Source: Erigeron canadensis (Eukaryota > Streptophyta > Magnoliopsida > Asterales > Asteraceae). From it: 64,000 bases of DNA. The notes below the pieces were generated by a model. The model saw only the letters and a program-made list of their open reading frames with translations, was not told the DNA's origin and ran no database searches. Each line of letters starts with the position of its first letter. Within the stretch, counting starts at the first letter, position 1. Shown here piece by piece: positions 25,807 to 38,012 of this stretch. The translations under genes and the position numbers were made by a program. The stretch covers positions 24,623,516-24,687,515 of the forward strand of contig NC_057766.1 of assembly GCF_010389155.1 (NCBI RefSeq), written 5' to 3'.

Positions 25807-26587
25807 TGTTGGGTTATATAACTAGTATCAAATCAAATCACAAAGCACGCAGCGGAATATAAAATCTATGTAGTTTATTAATTAACCAAGAGAGAATACG
25901 TGTACCTTAAATTGGAGAGAATAAAGTAAGAAACCTTTATAATAAGGTTTGAATTAAACCTCTCTACGATTGCACACTCAACGTTGGAATGTATGTATGC
26001 TAGTATTTGATCACGAACTCACAAACCCGTTGTGTATCTCCCTTTATATCGAAATCCCATGATACCGAAAACCACTTGTTTATAAATAAAACAAGCTTGA
26101 TCATAATTAATGTAAGGCATTAATTATCTTATTGTTGTTCATTAGACTTCGAATGGCATAAAACAAATTCTCTTCGAGAATTGTTTTCGGCCGAATAGAT
26201 GGAGAAAAGAAAAGAGAAGGTTTTCTTGTGTGAATTAATCTATAAACCCTTTAAATTAACCCTTCTATATATAGGGATATATTTAGGGTTTAATGACTTG
26301 GTGACCAAGTTAATCAAGGCCCTAAAAGCCTTGTAAAAACCGGCCCCCTTTTAGGGAATTAGAGTCCAATACTAATTTCCTAATTTCACATTTAATCCTC
26401 CTTTTTAATTAATTAAATACAATTAACTATTTAACTTATTTAAATTAATCATTTAGTGATCAAACTAATTAATATATTACTTTAATATATTAATTAATAA
26501 TATAAATTACATTCATGTTGAGGTGTGACCCCGTAGGCTTAAATACTTCCCGGACATACGTTCATTTTACGTGATCATATTCTAACA
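25807..26587 (-). repeat. copia-1 right LTR (5' LTR in element sense)
   Basis: 781 bp from TGTTGGGTTATAT to TTCTAACA; slightly longer than its partner through an extra cacaaac-type insertion. Confidence 0.9.
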
Positions 26588-29500
26588 GCGGTTGTGTTGC
26601 CTTTTATAGAGGAGAATTAGGGCAACACAACCTTACAATGATAGTGACTTAATGGTGGTTGTCGACGGTCCATTGGCTCGAAGTATTTGCAAGCAAGAGT
26701 CTTTGTCTTCTTTACCAAATCGGGTATGAACGAGAACCGTTGAATTGGTCTCAACTGTATCTCAGCCATACAAGGCAAATTACAGTTGGAAGAACCAGCA
26801 TGTGACTTTTGTCTTCATCTGGTTTGAATTCTTCTCACCATGACAAACATTTGGGCAGCATATAATCCGCTGAAGAGAGTCACTGGACTCGCTGAAGACT
26901 TGCTGACGACACACGTCAGCGAGCAAGTCTGGTCAGCGAATCCAAGACTCAACAGATATATTATGCATGGAGGATGAGAGACAATCACTTCTCCAGTTCA
27001 AACAATGCCTCATTAACGAAACCAATCGTCTTGCTTTGTGGGTCGGTGAGGATAGAAAGTGTTGCAAGTGGACCGCAATTGTTTGTGATAACATCACTGG
27101 TCATGTTCATGAGATTCATCTATAGGGGGATAATTCTCTCGGTGAGGATTCTGACTCAACACAGTAGTTAGGAGGGAATTTACGTTCATCCTTGTTGCAT
27201 CTGAAGCAGCTCAGACATCTGGAGTTAAGCTGCAACGACTTTGGAGGCATCCAAGTTCCATAATTCCTTGGTTCCCTTGGAAATTTAAGATATCTGAATC
27301 TCCCAGTTTCTGGATTCAGTGGAATAATCCCTCCTCAATTGGGGAATCTTTCGCGATTGCACGTCCTTAGTCTCGGAAGTTTTCATCTACCGTATGGAGG
27401 CACACGCATGATTAATATGCAATGGTTGTCAAGGCTTCGTTTGTTGCGTCGCCTCGATATGAGCGGTGTGAACATTCGAGAAGCGATCGATTGGTTTCAG
27501 GTGATCAACACCCTTCCTTCTTTGACCGAATTACACTTATCATATTGTAATCTTATGGATGTACATCCACATGTTCCTAGTTTTAATGTCACATCCCTTT
27601 CCTTGCTTGATCTTTCTTTAAACAATTTCAGTAGTCTCGTGCCACAATGGATATTCATCAGTATAACTAATTTGGTTTCTTTTGATTTAACTCGGTGTAA
27701 TTTTCATAGCATTATTCATGACAATATCGATAGCTTCCGTAACTTGACTTCTCTCAAGTCGCTTCACGTTTTAGGGAACGATTTCATAATTAAACTCTTC
27801 ATTAGTTTTAAAAGGTTTGTCTAGTACGGTAGCTAGTAATCTCGTGTCGTTAGAGATTGGTTCTTGCGGTGTGCCGAGTTCAATTCCTTTCACAACTTAA
27901 CCTCCCTTCGTAGCCTTGACCTGTCAAGAAATCAACTTACAGAGAAAATACCTAAATCATTTGTTAACATTTGTAATTTGATAGATGTCAATTTGTCATC
28001 CAACGATTTTAGTAAAACTAGTTTAAATCATCTTCTTGGAGGTTTTCTTGATTGCGAATTACAGATTGGTCGACCTTCACCGCTGGTGGAGTTAGATGTT
28101 GTTGATTGCAATATTTCAGGTACAATTCCATATTTCATTGCGCAACTAACTTCAATGAGGAGGTTATTACTAACTACCAATAGACTTTCTGGTCCTATTC
28201 CTCACTAGATTGGACGACTATCGTCATTGGAGGAGTTACATCTTTCAAATAATCGTCTGGATGGAAACCTTCCGCATGGCCTTGGTTATCTCTCGAAGTT
28301 GGTATGGTTTACTTTTTCTAACAATTTACTAACCGGTGTTGTAACAGAAGCCCATTTTGAAAAACTACCGAGTTTGAAATTTCTAGAAGGAGGAGGTAAC
28401 AACTTAAGCCTACTACCACAATTTGCGAACTGGATTCCCACATTCCAGTTGTGGTCCTTGGATTTAAGTTCATAGACTTTGGGTCCTCAATTTCCATTTT
28501 GGTTGCAAACACAGACGGAATTAAGAACTTTGTCCATAAGTAACACAGGCATTTCTTCAGCCATACCTGTGTCACTTTGGAAATCATTCCCTTATCTAAG
28601 GAGTTTAGATTTGTCTCATAATCATATCCAAGGAACCTTGTTAGATATCCCTGCAACACTAGTGTCGCTAGACCTAAATTCTAACAAGTTTTGGGGGGAA
28701 TTACCTAAAGTTGCCAAATGGGTCATCTCTACATGTGTTGGATCTTTCAAGTAATTTCTTTATAGGATCAGCACATCATGTGTTGTGTTCTCATAGAGTG
28801 AAAAAGTACCCGATTCTTCTCAGAAATGCTATTAATTTGGGAAACAATCATTTGTCAGGTGTCATTCCTGATTGCTGGGACAAATGGCAGGGAATGTATT
28901 ATTTAAACTTAGAGAATAATTATTTTTCTGGTGCGATTCCAGGAACATTGGGCTCTTTACGTGAGTTACAATCACTGAACATGCGTGGGAACAAGCTCTC
29001 AGGAAAAATACCTGCTTCTCTAATGAATTTGAAATATTTGATAACCCTTCAAATTAGTAGGAATGAGTTAGTTGGAAAGATTCCAAAATGGTTTGGTAAC
29101 CTTTCGTATTTAAGAATTCTCAACCTTAGATCAAACAATTTTGTCGGAAATATTCCTTATGAGCTCTGTTATTCTACACATATCCAAATATTGGATCTCG
29201 CTGATAATAATCTATCTGGAAGTATTCCAAGATGTATCAACAACTTTAGTGTCCTTTCTAGCAAAAAAGTTCTGAGCGATAATCAAATATCTTTAAATGC
29301 TTTTAAAGCGTTTAATGGTAGTAATTCATTGGTGATGAAAGGACGGGATGACACATATAACTCTATTCTTGGACTGGTGATATTGTTGGACCTTTCAAGT
29401 AACAATCTTGTAGGGAACATTCCAAGTGAAATATCTTTAAATATCATTCATCATATTCTTTAAAAATCCTTATAATTCTTATAAATTCTTAAAGTTTCTT

Positions 29501-31539
29501 AAGTTTCCTACATCAATACAAACATCCTTTCGATTTTTAATAAGTATGTCTTTTATGGTTCGTTTTGAATATAGGAGTTTAATTTTTATATGCAACTAAA
29601 AACCAAATCAATCAAGCTGACCGATTTGTTTGGAGTTTTGGATTTTTGGGTTCTGCTATTCTTTTTTTTCGGTTTTTGGGTTCCGTTTTTTTAAGCCGTT
29701 AGTAAAAACTAGTATTCAAATCACAATACTAAAGTATTAATTACTTTTTATACTATGCCTAATTTAGTTACCCGCGTAATGCGACGACAGGGAGAAGTTG
29801 TGGCGGCGGTGACGACAGATGGCGGCTGTAACCTAAGGATGTGTTTATTAATGTAAAAATATTTGATTTAATGGAATTAATCTAAAAGTAATTAATCTCA
29901 CGAAAGGTATTATAGATATATTAAATAAAAATATTCAAATTATTTAATAAAAGAGAAGGGTACTTTAGGTAATTCATAGGCTGAAAGTTAAATGATAGAA
30001 AAAAGATTATTTTCTTTATAAGGGGTATAGATTTTTTCAGAAAACAGTATGATAACCTTTTTTTGCTACTAGATAAGTGTCCGCACGTTGTGACAGTATT
30101 TTTATAAAGTGTTACTTAATTGTGGCATTACCTTTTCAAGTTGAGTACAAAAAAAAACACATGAGGGGGGAGGGGGACGAGTTGTGAGTTAAGGTTTTTG
30201 TTATGTGTTTCCGTGTGAGGGAGGAATAGAGTTTGATTTTTTAAGGACATTTTAGTCATGGTGTATAAAATGAAAATAAGGATGTATTAAGATGGATGAC
30301 AAATTAGATATTCTTAAATTTAGTTTTTCTTTTTTTTTATAAAGGGTATAGAATAGATAGTTTTCAACCTACTTGTTAACTTTTCGTGCATCACCACCCG
30401 CGACCCGCCTAATCGCCTATGGGGTGATTCCCTCGGAAAACTTGCACTATCTAATGGCGGTCATAAAAATCCTATGGTCCTAAGCCTACAAGAATAAAAC
30501 CCAACATCTCTTTGTAAATGAATTCAATGGTCCAAAAGTTATCCAGGCCACCCGGCCCACAACTTTTCCATCCATGATACTAAAAGTCAAAATTCTATCT
30601 ACAATTACAAACTTTCATGAAGATGTGGATGACTAGTGATGATAATATTTTTTTTTTTTTGGGGACAATTCCTAAAAGAATACAAATATATGATAATATC
30701 ATTAGATATAAATACGTATAAATCTGAAACAATCTATGATATGTATGTATAAAGTTATGAAAACGATATGATGTTGCTACAAGTTAAGTATGTCATGTGA
30801 GACGTCATGTTCTAGCATTTTCGATATAGATGTAATCGTACGTTAAGTCCAAAATTATGTACAAGTAAAAATGCATTCGAAGAGTCATAACAAAAATAAT
30901 GTTGCTATGAAGTTATTTTGTGTGAGACACCATGCATGTTGCTAGTGTTTAAATAAATGTAATTGCTCCATGGCCATCCCAAAGGTATAGATGCATTTAA
31001 TTCATTTAAATACGGAGTTATAAAATTATGAGGTTGTTTGGTTAATTAAGGGTCTTTTTTTAAAGGCTTTTTGGTAGAGGAATCTCGCCATCATGTGTCA
31101 CGAATTGAATGGAAAATAGACATTTTTTTTTAAGAAAAAAAATTCATGTTTTTATAGTTTTTGTGGAGTGTTATTATAATAACATTGTGCTAAGCGACAA
31201 TATTTTAGGTTGAAGTTATAGTAATAAGATTATATATATATATATATATATGGCTATCATAGTATAGAGAAAAAAATAAAGTTAACTTTTAATTCTAACC
31301 ATTAAAATTCACAATCCTTTAAATCTTGGCCTTTAAAATTCAAAGTCAAATTTCTAAAATTATAAAAGTCAAAAGATATAAACATGGTAACTTTTCAATT
31401 GTATTAAACACACTAACTAATTGCTTTAAAAAATTTAAGTACATAGCACACTAAAAAAAACAAATCATACGACAATGATAAGAGTGTTTATGTATAACAA
31501 CATACTTTAATTAGTTATTCTTACACTACAGTAGATAAG

Positions 31540-31685
31540 TTTTTTTTTTTTTGAAAGATGAATTTCTCTTACATATTTCGTGTCATGATTCGACAGCGAG
31601 AGGTCTAGCATACGTTATCTTAACCGTGTCCGCGCTAGAGAGCTCACTCGAAGTAGAAATGCCTATTTCAAATACCCAATGGGGG
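31540..31685 (-). mobile_element. 5'-truncated SINE, 3' end only
   Basis: A T-run at 31540-31552 is followed by sequence similar to 53402-53530 and 55860-55985 (cgtgtc/tgattcga, gcgctagagagctca, tatttcaaatacccaatggg). It is the tail half of the SINE described at 53396 and 55854. No target duplication was found. Confidence 0.6.
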
Positions 31686-31874
31686 AAAAATTTAATTAGT
31701 TTTGAATTATATATGATGAATAATGTTTGATATTTTCACATTTTTGATCGATTAGTTTCAAATTAATGGAAGTTTTCTATTTTAGTTAATTTGGTAAATG
31801 GTAAACTTATAAACTCTCACACCAAATTTATAATTTCTAAGAAAAAAAAATACTATAAGAAAGAATATGTTAGA

Positions 31875-32036
31875 TTTTTTTTTTGAACGGCGGATGGGAA
31901 GGTCGTTCCATCGAGTTGAGCAGTGACATCCAAACGGGCAGTATGTTTAGGGTTCGAAACGCCTTACATCGCTGGTACCCCCAAAGGGAGCCCATTACAT
32001 ACAAAATTTTGTAATCATAGATTCAAAAATAACTAG
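31875..32036 (-). mobile_element. Possible SINE or LINE tail with 8-bp TSD
   Basis: On the minus strand the 162-bp piece ends GCCGTTCAAAAAAAAAA and contains GTTTCGAACCC, resembling a pol III box B. It is flanked by atgttaga at 31867-31874 and 32037-32044. The short duplication leaves room for chance. Confidence 0.4.
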
Positions 32037-32590
32037 ATGTTAGAGTTTTTACATAGATTAGAAGTGTGCTCGTGTAATACATGGCATCCAAATATTTTTT
32101 AAATGTTATCGTAAGGACATGAAGTTAAAAAGTAAGTGACGGTTTCTGGCTACTGTCATCCGTGAGAGTTGTGTAACATAGAGAGTTTAAGGTGTATCAT
32201 ACTACAAAGTTGAAAACCTTTGGGTAATAGTCCAGTAGCCACTAGCCACCACTTTACAGGGGAGGTCAAATTTGAGATAATCAAAGGATTATTAAGTGAC
32301 TGAGAATCATTTGGACACTAGCCTGACTGCAGGATTAGTGGATACCAAATGGTACATTAGATGATTTCCATCCAATTACCTTTTTTTACTACAAAGTTGA
32401 ATTTTTATTTGTATTGTTTTTACATTACCATTTGTTGTTATATTGACTTTTTAATTATGATAATATACAATATATAAACACGACCCAGTTATGTTGACAT
32501 GTTGCACTCTCTGATCTAACTCTAAACATTAAAAGTTTCATGTTCAAAAGTTCAACTCGTGATCGACCCGGGTTTACAGAGTTGGCCAAG

Positions 32591-32670
32591 TTATAGGTTA
32601 GCGGGTTGATAAGTAAAATAAGTTGATTAAATTATAGGTTAGCGGGTTGATAAGTAAGATAAGTTGGTTA
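32591..32670. repeat. 41-bp tandem repeat, two copies
   Basis: The unit starting ttataggttagcgggttgat is present at 32591 and again at 32632. Confidence 0.75.
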
Positions 32671-33360
32671 GTCAAGTATGTTTTTAAGTGGATTGGTTTT
32701 GATTAAATATGTCAAATCAGTTGTTTTTAGGTCAATTTCATAACCCAGTCAACGACCGGGTATTAGTCTAGTTTATATTGTGAGCTAGTCTTTTTTAATT
32801 CTTTCACTATAATCCAAGGCAAGTTATGACTTTTAAGAAAACTGTCTTAATAGTATATTAGTGGGTACTAAAAAAGAATATTTTAGAATTTGCTGATTTT
32901 ATGAATGAGACAAAACACTATATAATGGATCCAAAATCTTTACAACTTTGATAAAATGAAGTACAAGTTATCAAAGCGGTATATAGATAGGCAATAAACT
33001 TACAAGTAACACTAATTAAGACGTTACCTCATATGAAAATAGAACAAAAGACAAATAAAGCATTACACATACTACCGAGAATCATGTGCTTGGCCAGGTC
33101 ATGACCTCCCAAGTAGGGAATGCCAAAATATTGATATATCAACACTTTGTAAATCATACTTGCAAAAACATATAACTACATTATCTACATTATATTCATT
33201 TAGTCCCAACAATTATATATATATATATATATATAGGCTTAGTATGCATGATGAAAAGTTATATAAACCCTTAGAAAAGTTACTTATATAATAAGCTATT
33301 ACTACTTTATAAAGCATTTAACCCCTTCTCTGTCTCATATCTTCTTCGGGTTTTGGGACA

Positions 33361-36300
33361 ATGGAGGCGAACTTGACAGAGCCGCCCACAAGAACATACA
33401 TCAAAGGCAATCAGAATCGTTTGCACCACCACCACCATTACGACATTCTCTCAGGATCCACCATTCTACTAGTAGCGGTTCCCATTGTGATCATCATCTT
33501 ACTAATTGCAATTATGTTGATTGTAGCATTGCTCCGTCGTGTAAACTCCCGAAAACAGAATGGGAAAACCGATGATGGCAACAAAGATTGCATGTTCGTT
33601 GCTCATAGCATCATCACATTCAATGGTACCAAAGGTAATCATTTAAATAAACTACATTTGACGTTTAGTTGTCTAAGACTCTCAGTATTGCGTTTTGAAG
33701 AGATTATCTAATTATTGCATTTGTATAACATAGATAGTTAAAAGAAAAATCTGGGAGAAGAAATTAGTTAATTTCTTATGTTTTCTGGTTAATAATTAAA
33801 TTTTAGAAAAGTATATGTTGAAACATGTTTTTTTAATGAAAAATTAAAAATGTAAAAATCTATTTTAGAAATGCAATTCGAAACATGCTCAAGTTGTACA
33901 CAGTATATGTTTTTTTCTAAACTTACCTTTGACTTGTTTAAATTCAGACAAAATATATATATATAATTTTTGTTTGATGTAGTATTTGAGAATGGGTTAG
34001 CTAACGTATTAAAGGCGTACAAATGCAAAAGCTTACAAAACATTAAAAAAGACTCCTGACAAAATGATACGATGCAACTCCATTTTAGGCTTAACTGCTG
34101 TTATACTGCTAGGCTCGGTAATTACTATTCTTGTAATGTTTATGTATGGTTTATTTCTCGGGACATGGTTGGGACTTCATCAAAAACACCACGAGGTGAA
34201 AACCAGTGGTTCGGCCCTGGTTGGTTGGGAGTTTTTCTCGTGTCTTTTTGACACGAGTTTTTCACTCATTTTGAAGTCCTCGCAGTTAATGTACCGGGAG
34301 GTGTCTAGATAGTTTGTTGCTTGGTTTCTCTTCTAGATTGTAATTGTATTTGTATTTTTCGGTAACTAGCATCTTGTTAGTTTACCTTGTTAATATATAT
34401 ATATTTCTTGCCGTTCAAAAAAAAAAATGTGGGAAAAAAGAGAAAAGAAAAACCGAGAGAAATGAAATTCTATGTGAATGGTCAGTTATGTCAATCTTAA
34501 TAAAAGATTTTTTAACATATTTTTCATACAACAATGGTACCAATCCTGTCATGTAGGGGCTACTTGATTTGTAAAATATTGATAATTTTACCTCTTATTT
34601 GAAGATAGAAATTCCAGCCAGAGTTTCTATCACTTCTCCTTGTAAAAACAAATTCTATAAAAAGTGTAAAATTTTTATAAATCTTTTTCAATATACTCGT
34701 AATTGATAAGAATGTAGGAGATATATTGCATATTGTTGTACATAATATATATATATATATATATATATGTACTTTAAAAGGTGACAAAACTAAAATACAT
34801 TGTTATTTTAGATAATTAGCTTTTTGAAAACTTAGGACCCATATATACTCTATTTATGTAAATGAATATAAATTTTCTAGAAAAAAAAAATACTTTAACA
34901 AAAATTATGTTGGAACTGGCATAAAGATAATTTGGCCACTCAAATAGTTCAATCAATTTAATTTATACAAATATTTGATGTAAACTAACAATAAAACATT
35001 TTATGGCTTAGATATGAAGAAGGGATGTGTATATGGAGGAAACCAATGCAACTTGTCATCTGCAACATATAAAGGGGTACAAGTATTCACATACAAGGAG
35101 TTGGAATTGGCTACGGATGGCTTCACCGAAACTAATCTTGTGGGTTCAGGAGGGTTCGGTATGGTTTACCGTGGTGTTCTGCGTGATGGCACCCTTTCCG
35201 CTGTTAAAATGCTTCACAGGGAAGGCAAACAAGGCGAACGTGCTTTTCGCTCAGAGGTACTAAATTATGTTATACATTTAAGTTACAAATTCAACTTTAG
35301 CAAGCATTTGCTCAAGATATTTTTCTCTTGGCATTAAGAACTAGTTTTAGGGACATCAATCGAATTTGATAGTGAAATACTTGATGAAATGCAGGTGGAT
35401 TTACTAAGTCGTTTGCAATGTCCATACTTGGTGGATTTACTTGGATACTGTGCTGATAATCAACACAGGCTGCTTGTATTCGAATACATGCCCAATGGTA
35501 CTCTTCACGACCACCTTCACCTTTCTGATAATCGATCTCCCCTGTTGAATTGGGCTATCCGATTGAGAATTGCCCTTGATTGTGCAAGAGCCCTTGAGTT
35601 CCTCCATGAGCACACTGCCCCATCTGTAATACACCGTGATTTCAAGTCTACCAACATCCTATTGGATGAAAACTTCCGAGGAAAGGTGTCTGATTTTGGT
35701 TTGGCCAAGATCGGGTCAGACAAACTCAATGGCCTGATCTCGACCCGTGTTTTGGGAACCACCGGTTATTTGGCACCCGAGTGAGTTTTTTATGTTCTGT
35801 TATGACCCATTTGCCTAATGTGAAGTACCAGCATGATATTAAGTAAATATACAATCAAACATATTATACTTTTGATGATGTTAGGTATGCTTCAACTGGA
35901 AAACTCACAACAAAATCAGATGTTTATAGCTATGGCGTCGTTTTGCTAGAGCTTTTAACGGGTCGTGTACCTATTGACACCAAGCGTCCACCCGGTGAGC
36001 ATGTCCTTGTCTCATGGGTAAGTACATTGTAGTGTTTCCCTACATAAATGTCTGAACGTGCACACCTAATGGTCCTAATGGGAAGTGCTCACGGCATATG
36101 CACTTAACTTTACCTCCATGGTTGAACTCTTTAGGCTCTTCCAAGGTTAACAAATAGAGCTGCAGTTGTGGAGATGGTCGACCCGAGTCTACATGGCCAA
36201 TTTTCAAGAAAGGATCTAATTCAGGTAAGTTTTAAATAGCTCCACACCAATCATGACCATGTCAGGTACTCAGATGATTGATTAATGTATGTCTTGTTTA

Positions 36301-36464
36301 TGCAGGTTGCAGCTATTGCAGCCATGTGTGTACAAACAGAAGCCGATTATCGACCTTTAATGACAGATGTAGTCCAATCCTTGATTCCTATAGTGCACAA
36401 CCTATCTTTTGGGAGTTCAACAAGTTCTTTTAGGTTCAGTAAGAGAGTAAGCCCAAGAGGATAG
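33361..36464 (+). CDS. Membrane-anchored receptor-like Ser/Thr kinase, intact
   Basis: Six exons join in frame: 33361-33634, 35012-35256, 35395-35780, 35885-36017, 36135-36224 and 36306-36464, encoding 428 aa. A short His-rich N-terminus (HHHHHY) precedes one transmembrane helix ([20 protein letters not shown], about residues 35-58). The kinase follows, with the Gly loop GSGGFG, catalytic Lys in [16 protein letters not shown] and APE, and the typical RLCK end [18 protein letters not shown]. No ectodomain beyond about 30 residues exists, so it acts at a membrane with the kinase in the cytosol. All catalytic residues are present and no frame break is seen. The sequence resembles the Arabidopsis At3g58690 group from memory; substrate and pathway are unknown. 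Intron 1 is long (1.38 kb) and carries a retroposon tail. Confidence 0.9.
34190..34427 (+). mobile_element. LINE-like 3' end within kinase intron 1
   Basis: The segment ends TTCTTGCCGTTC followed by 11 A (34417-34427), the same tail style as the LINE at 16620. It includes a perfect 8-bp stem hairpin (ctcgtgtc, 5-nt loop, gacacgag) at 34237-34257. The left border is estimated and no duplication was found. Confidence 0.45.
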
Positions 36465-36739
36465 GGGTTGCTAGATGGGGTAACGGCGGATAACTTTGGT
36501 CAAGATAAAGATCGCAGGTTCAAATCTATTTTCCACTTCACAAGATGGTATCCCAAGACAGTTTTTTTGTTTGAAAGGTGTGAATTACTCGAGAATCTCA
36601 GGAGGTCTATTGCCTAGGGAAGGGTCCAGTTGGGCCCAATGTACCACGAAATTAAGGTCTCTCTGTCTTTCCAAGCGTGATTTGTATGGTAGTCGTCCAT
36701 ATATTTGATTAAATTCGGTACAAAACTAAAAGGGGGGAA

Positions 36740-37310
36740 AAGAGCTAATAACTCAATTCACTAATTCAGTTCGACCTATTGTGAAATGGGTCGAAATTGC
36801 CACCTCTACTTGCTTAGTCTAGCAACCTACAATTCTATATTTGGTATCTATTTTCTATTAATAAGTTAGTTCTTGTCTTCAAATGTGATTGTGCCTTGTG
36901 ATAAGTAAATGACAGTTCCATAACCACACTCGGTATGACTACAAAAGTTCCGATGATTTCACAAAAAAATGATTTAGTATGCATTCTGTATTCTCATAAC
37001 TACATTATTTCTGGAATAAGGGAAAAGAGTTGTGTTTGGAGGAAGTTGTTTCTTTTCTTTTGCTTGCATCATTTAAAATTTAAGTCTTGATATTTGTTAA
37101 TTGTTGTTTATGATTTTCCTGATGGCTGACCAGTTTAAGCGTTTGTATGACACTTTCCATGAACATTCAAACGTTCGATTCCTAAGCATCCCTCATCAGT
37201 TGAAACGTCTACACAGGCTTTCACTCCAAGTGAAGCTAAAGATGACAAGGAAACAGGGCGCTTGAGCAAGCGTATAAGAAAAAACCTAATCTGTCCGTAA
37301 AACCTAATCT
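36740..37310 (+). pseudogene. ERCC1 fragment (intron 8 plus exon 9)
   Basis: Plus-strand copy of the reverse of about 48700-49240. It includes intronic sequence (gtgaaatgggtcgaaattgcc, ttagtatgcattct) and exon-9 sequence (gctgaccag, then cgtttgta.gacactttccatgaa). The exon part has lost bases and the frame. Because intron sequence is included, it was copied at the DNA level, not from mRNA. It is inverted relative to ERCC1 and stops matching after ctgtccgt near 37303. Confidence 0.75.
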
Positions 37311-38012
37311 TTGGATTGTTTTTGCTCATGAGCACAGAAGAAAGAAATTCAGTATCAATTTGAAGATAAGTTCAACTGTGAGAAATTGTTGGAGACCGAA
37401 AAAGAACACCAATTCATTGCAATGATTCCAATGTCAAAAATGGCGGGGCAATACTCACGTATTAATACTTTGCACATCAAGGGATTGTCATACTAAGTAG
37501 TGTACAAAATAAAACTTTTAAGGAATTGCTCAAACAATGGAGAAACACGCTAATTGTCTGCTCCGAATGCAACATTAATCCGAAATGGATAGTAGAATAT
37601 ATTTCGTGTCTTGTCCAAACGGAGGATCCAACACTAATAGCATACATTTCCTTAGTTTGGATATGTAGAAGAACATCCCTTCTGATGGTTATTTTACGCA
37701 GAAGTATTTTGTTGCAAGAAAGATATTAAAATTGAATAATTCTTTCTCAAGACATTTGTTTGAGAAAGAAAATATTAAGCTTGGAATAAGAAAAATGAAG
37801 AACAATTAGTAAGGATTGTTATGGATGGAAAGTTTTATGTATAGGAAGGATGACAAGAAAAATGGAAGAAAATCAAAGGTAAAGGAAAGAACAAAGATTG
37901 AAGGAAAGAAAAAAGAGCTTGAGCAAAAACTATACTAACCTCACGCGAGGCATTTTGATGGATGGTGTTAAAGTCTGAATTAGGGAAAAGCTCACTTTTG
38001 ATATCTATCTCC
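37311..38012 (+). other. Unassigned sequence with a short open stretch
   Basis: From about 37334 to 37496 one frame is open and reads AQKKEIQYQFEDKFNCEK and onward for roughly 50 residues, charged and coiled-coil-like, ending HIKGLSY then a stop. No start codon or splice context is convincing. It may be another captured gene fragment. The remainder to 38012 shows nothing recognisable. Confidence 0.3.

Larger units (their letters stand above)
20334..26587 (-). mobile_element. Ty1/copia element copia-1, nested, defective
   Basis: A 6.25-kb element with two LTRs, TG...CA ends and the perfect duplication GCGGT (20329-20333 and 26588-26592). It lies inside the outer solo LTR and reads on the minus strand. 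Next to the 5' LTR (right) is TGGTATCACGAGCC, a close variant of the initiator-Met tRNA primer site. Next to the 3' LTR (left) is an AAGTGGGAGC polypurine tract. Pol remnants occupy 21969-24303, while gag and protease are not detectable in 24740-25806, so it could only have moved with help. LTRs differ by few substitutions and a short indel, so the insertion is fairly young. Confidence 0.9.
20050..26954 (-). mobile_element. Outer solo LTR (646 bp) interrupted by copia-1
   Basis: Bases 20050-20333 plus 26593-26954 form one 646-bp unit with TGTCAGTCC and ACTCAACA ends, flanked by the perfect 5-bp duplication GATAT (20045-20049 and 26955-26959) inside RLP copy 3. It has no coding content. On the minus strand it holds a cctctataaaagg TATA-like motif, as expected in an LTR promoter. 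A complete copia element sits inside it. Confidence 0.8.
19979..29463 (+). pseudogene. LRR receptor-like protein pseudogene 3 (EIX/Cf type)
   Basis: Starts at ATG 19979 (MSALFSYSCYSCISNQ) and resumes at 26960 after a 6.9-kb nested insertion. Taking out the insert and one GATAT copy gives a continuous frame (HNNNDILCMEDERQSLLQF). The signal peptide had already lost about 36 bp of its hydrophobic core. Downstream LRRs are recognisable (LSRLHVLSLGSFHLPYGG, LDLSSNNLVGNIPSE). In-frame stops lie near 27122, 27164, 27260, 28206 (Trp to TAG) and 28472 (Trp to TAG), with frameshifts near 27815 and 28705. Homology stops at about 29430, before the last LRRs and the transmembrane segment, so the 3' end is gone. 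It is the most decayed copy. Confidence 0.85.
29464..33360. other. Intergenic, repeat-bearing
   Basis: No gene seen. AT-rich with A/T runs and short TA microsatellites (about 31224-31250 and 33209-33235). SINE or LINE tails at 31540-31685 and 31875-32036 and a two-copy 41-bp repeat at 32591-32670 are listed separately. The last 150 bp hold the promoter and leader of the kinase gene; no TATA box is called. Confidence 0.55.

Noticed and set aside
34064..34312. 82-codon frame with a hydrophobic stretch in kinase intron 1
   Set aside because: It runs into the LINE-like tail; exons 1 and 2 join in phase without it, and no consistent splice borders include it.
36465..36720. SINE-like sequence just after the kinase stop (box-B-like aggttcaaatc)
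   Set aside because: Box A is weak, there is no A-tail or target duplication, and it fits the kinase 3' untranslated region equally well.
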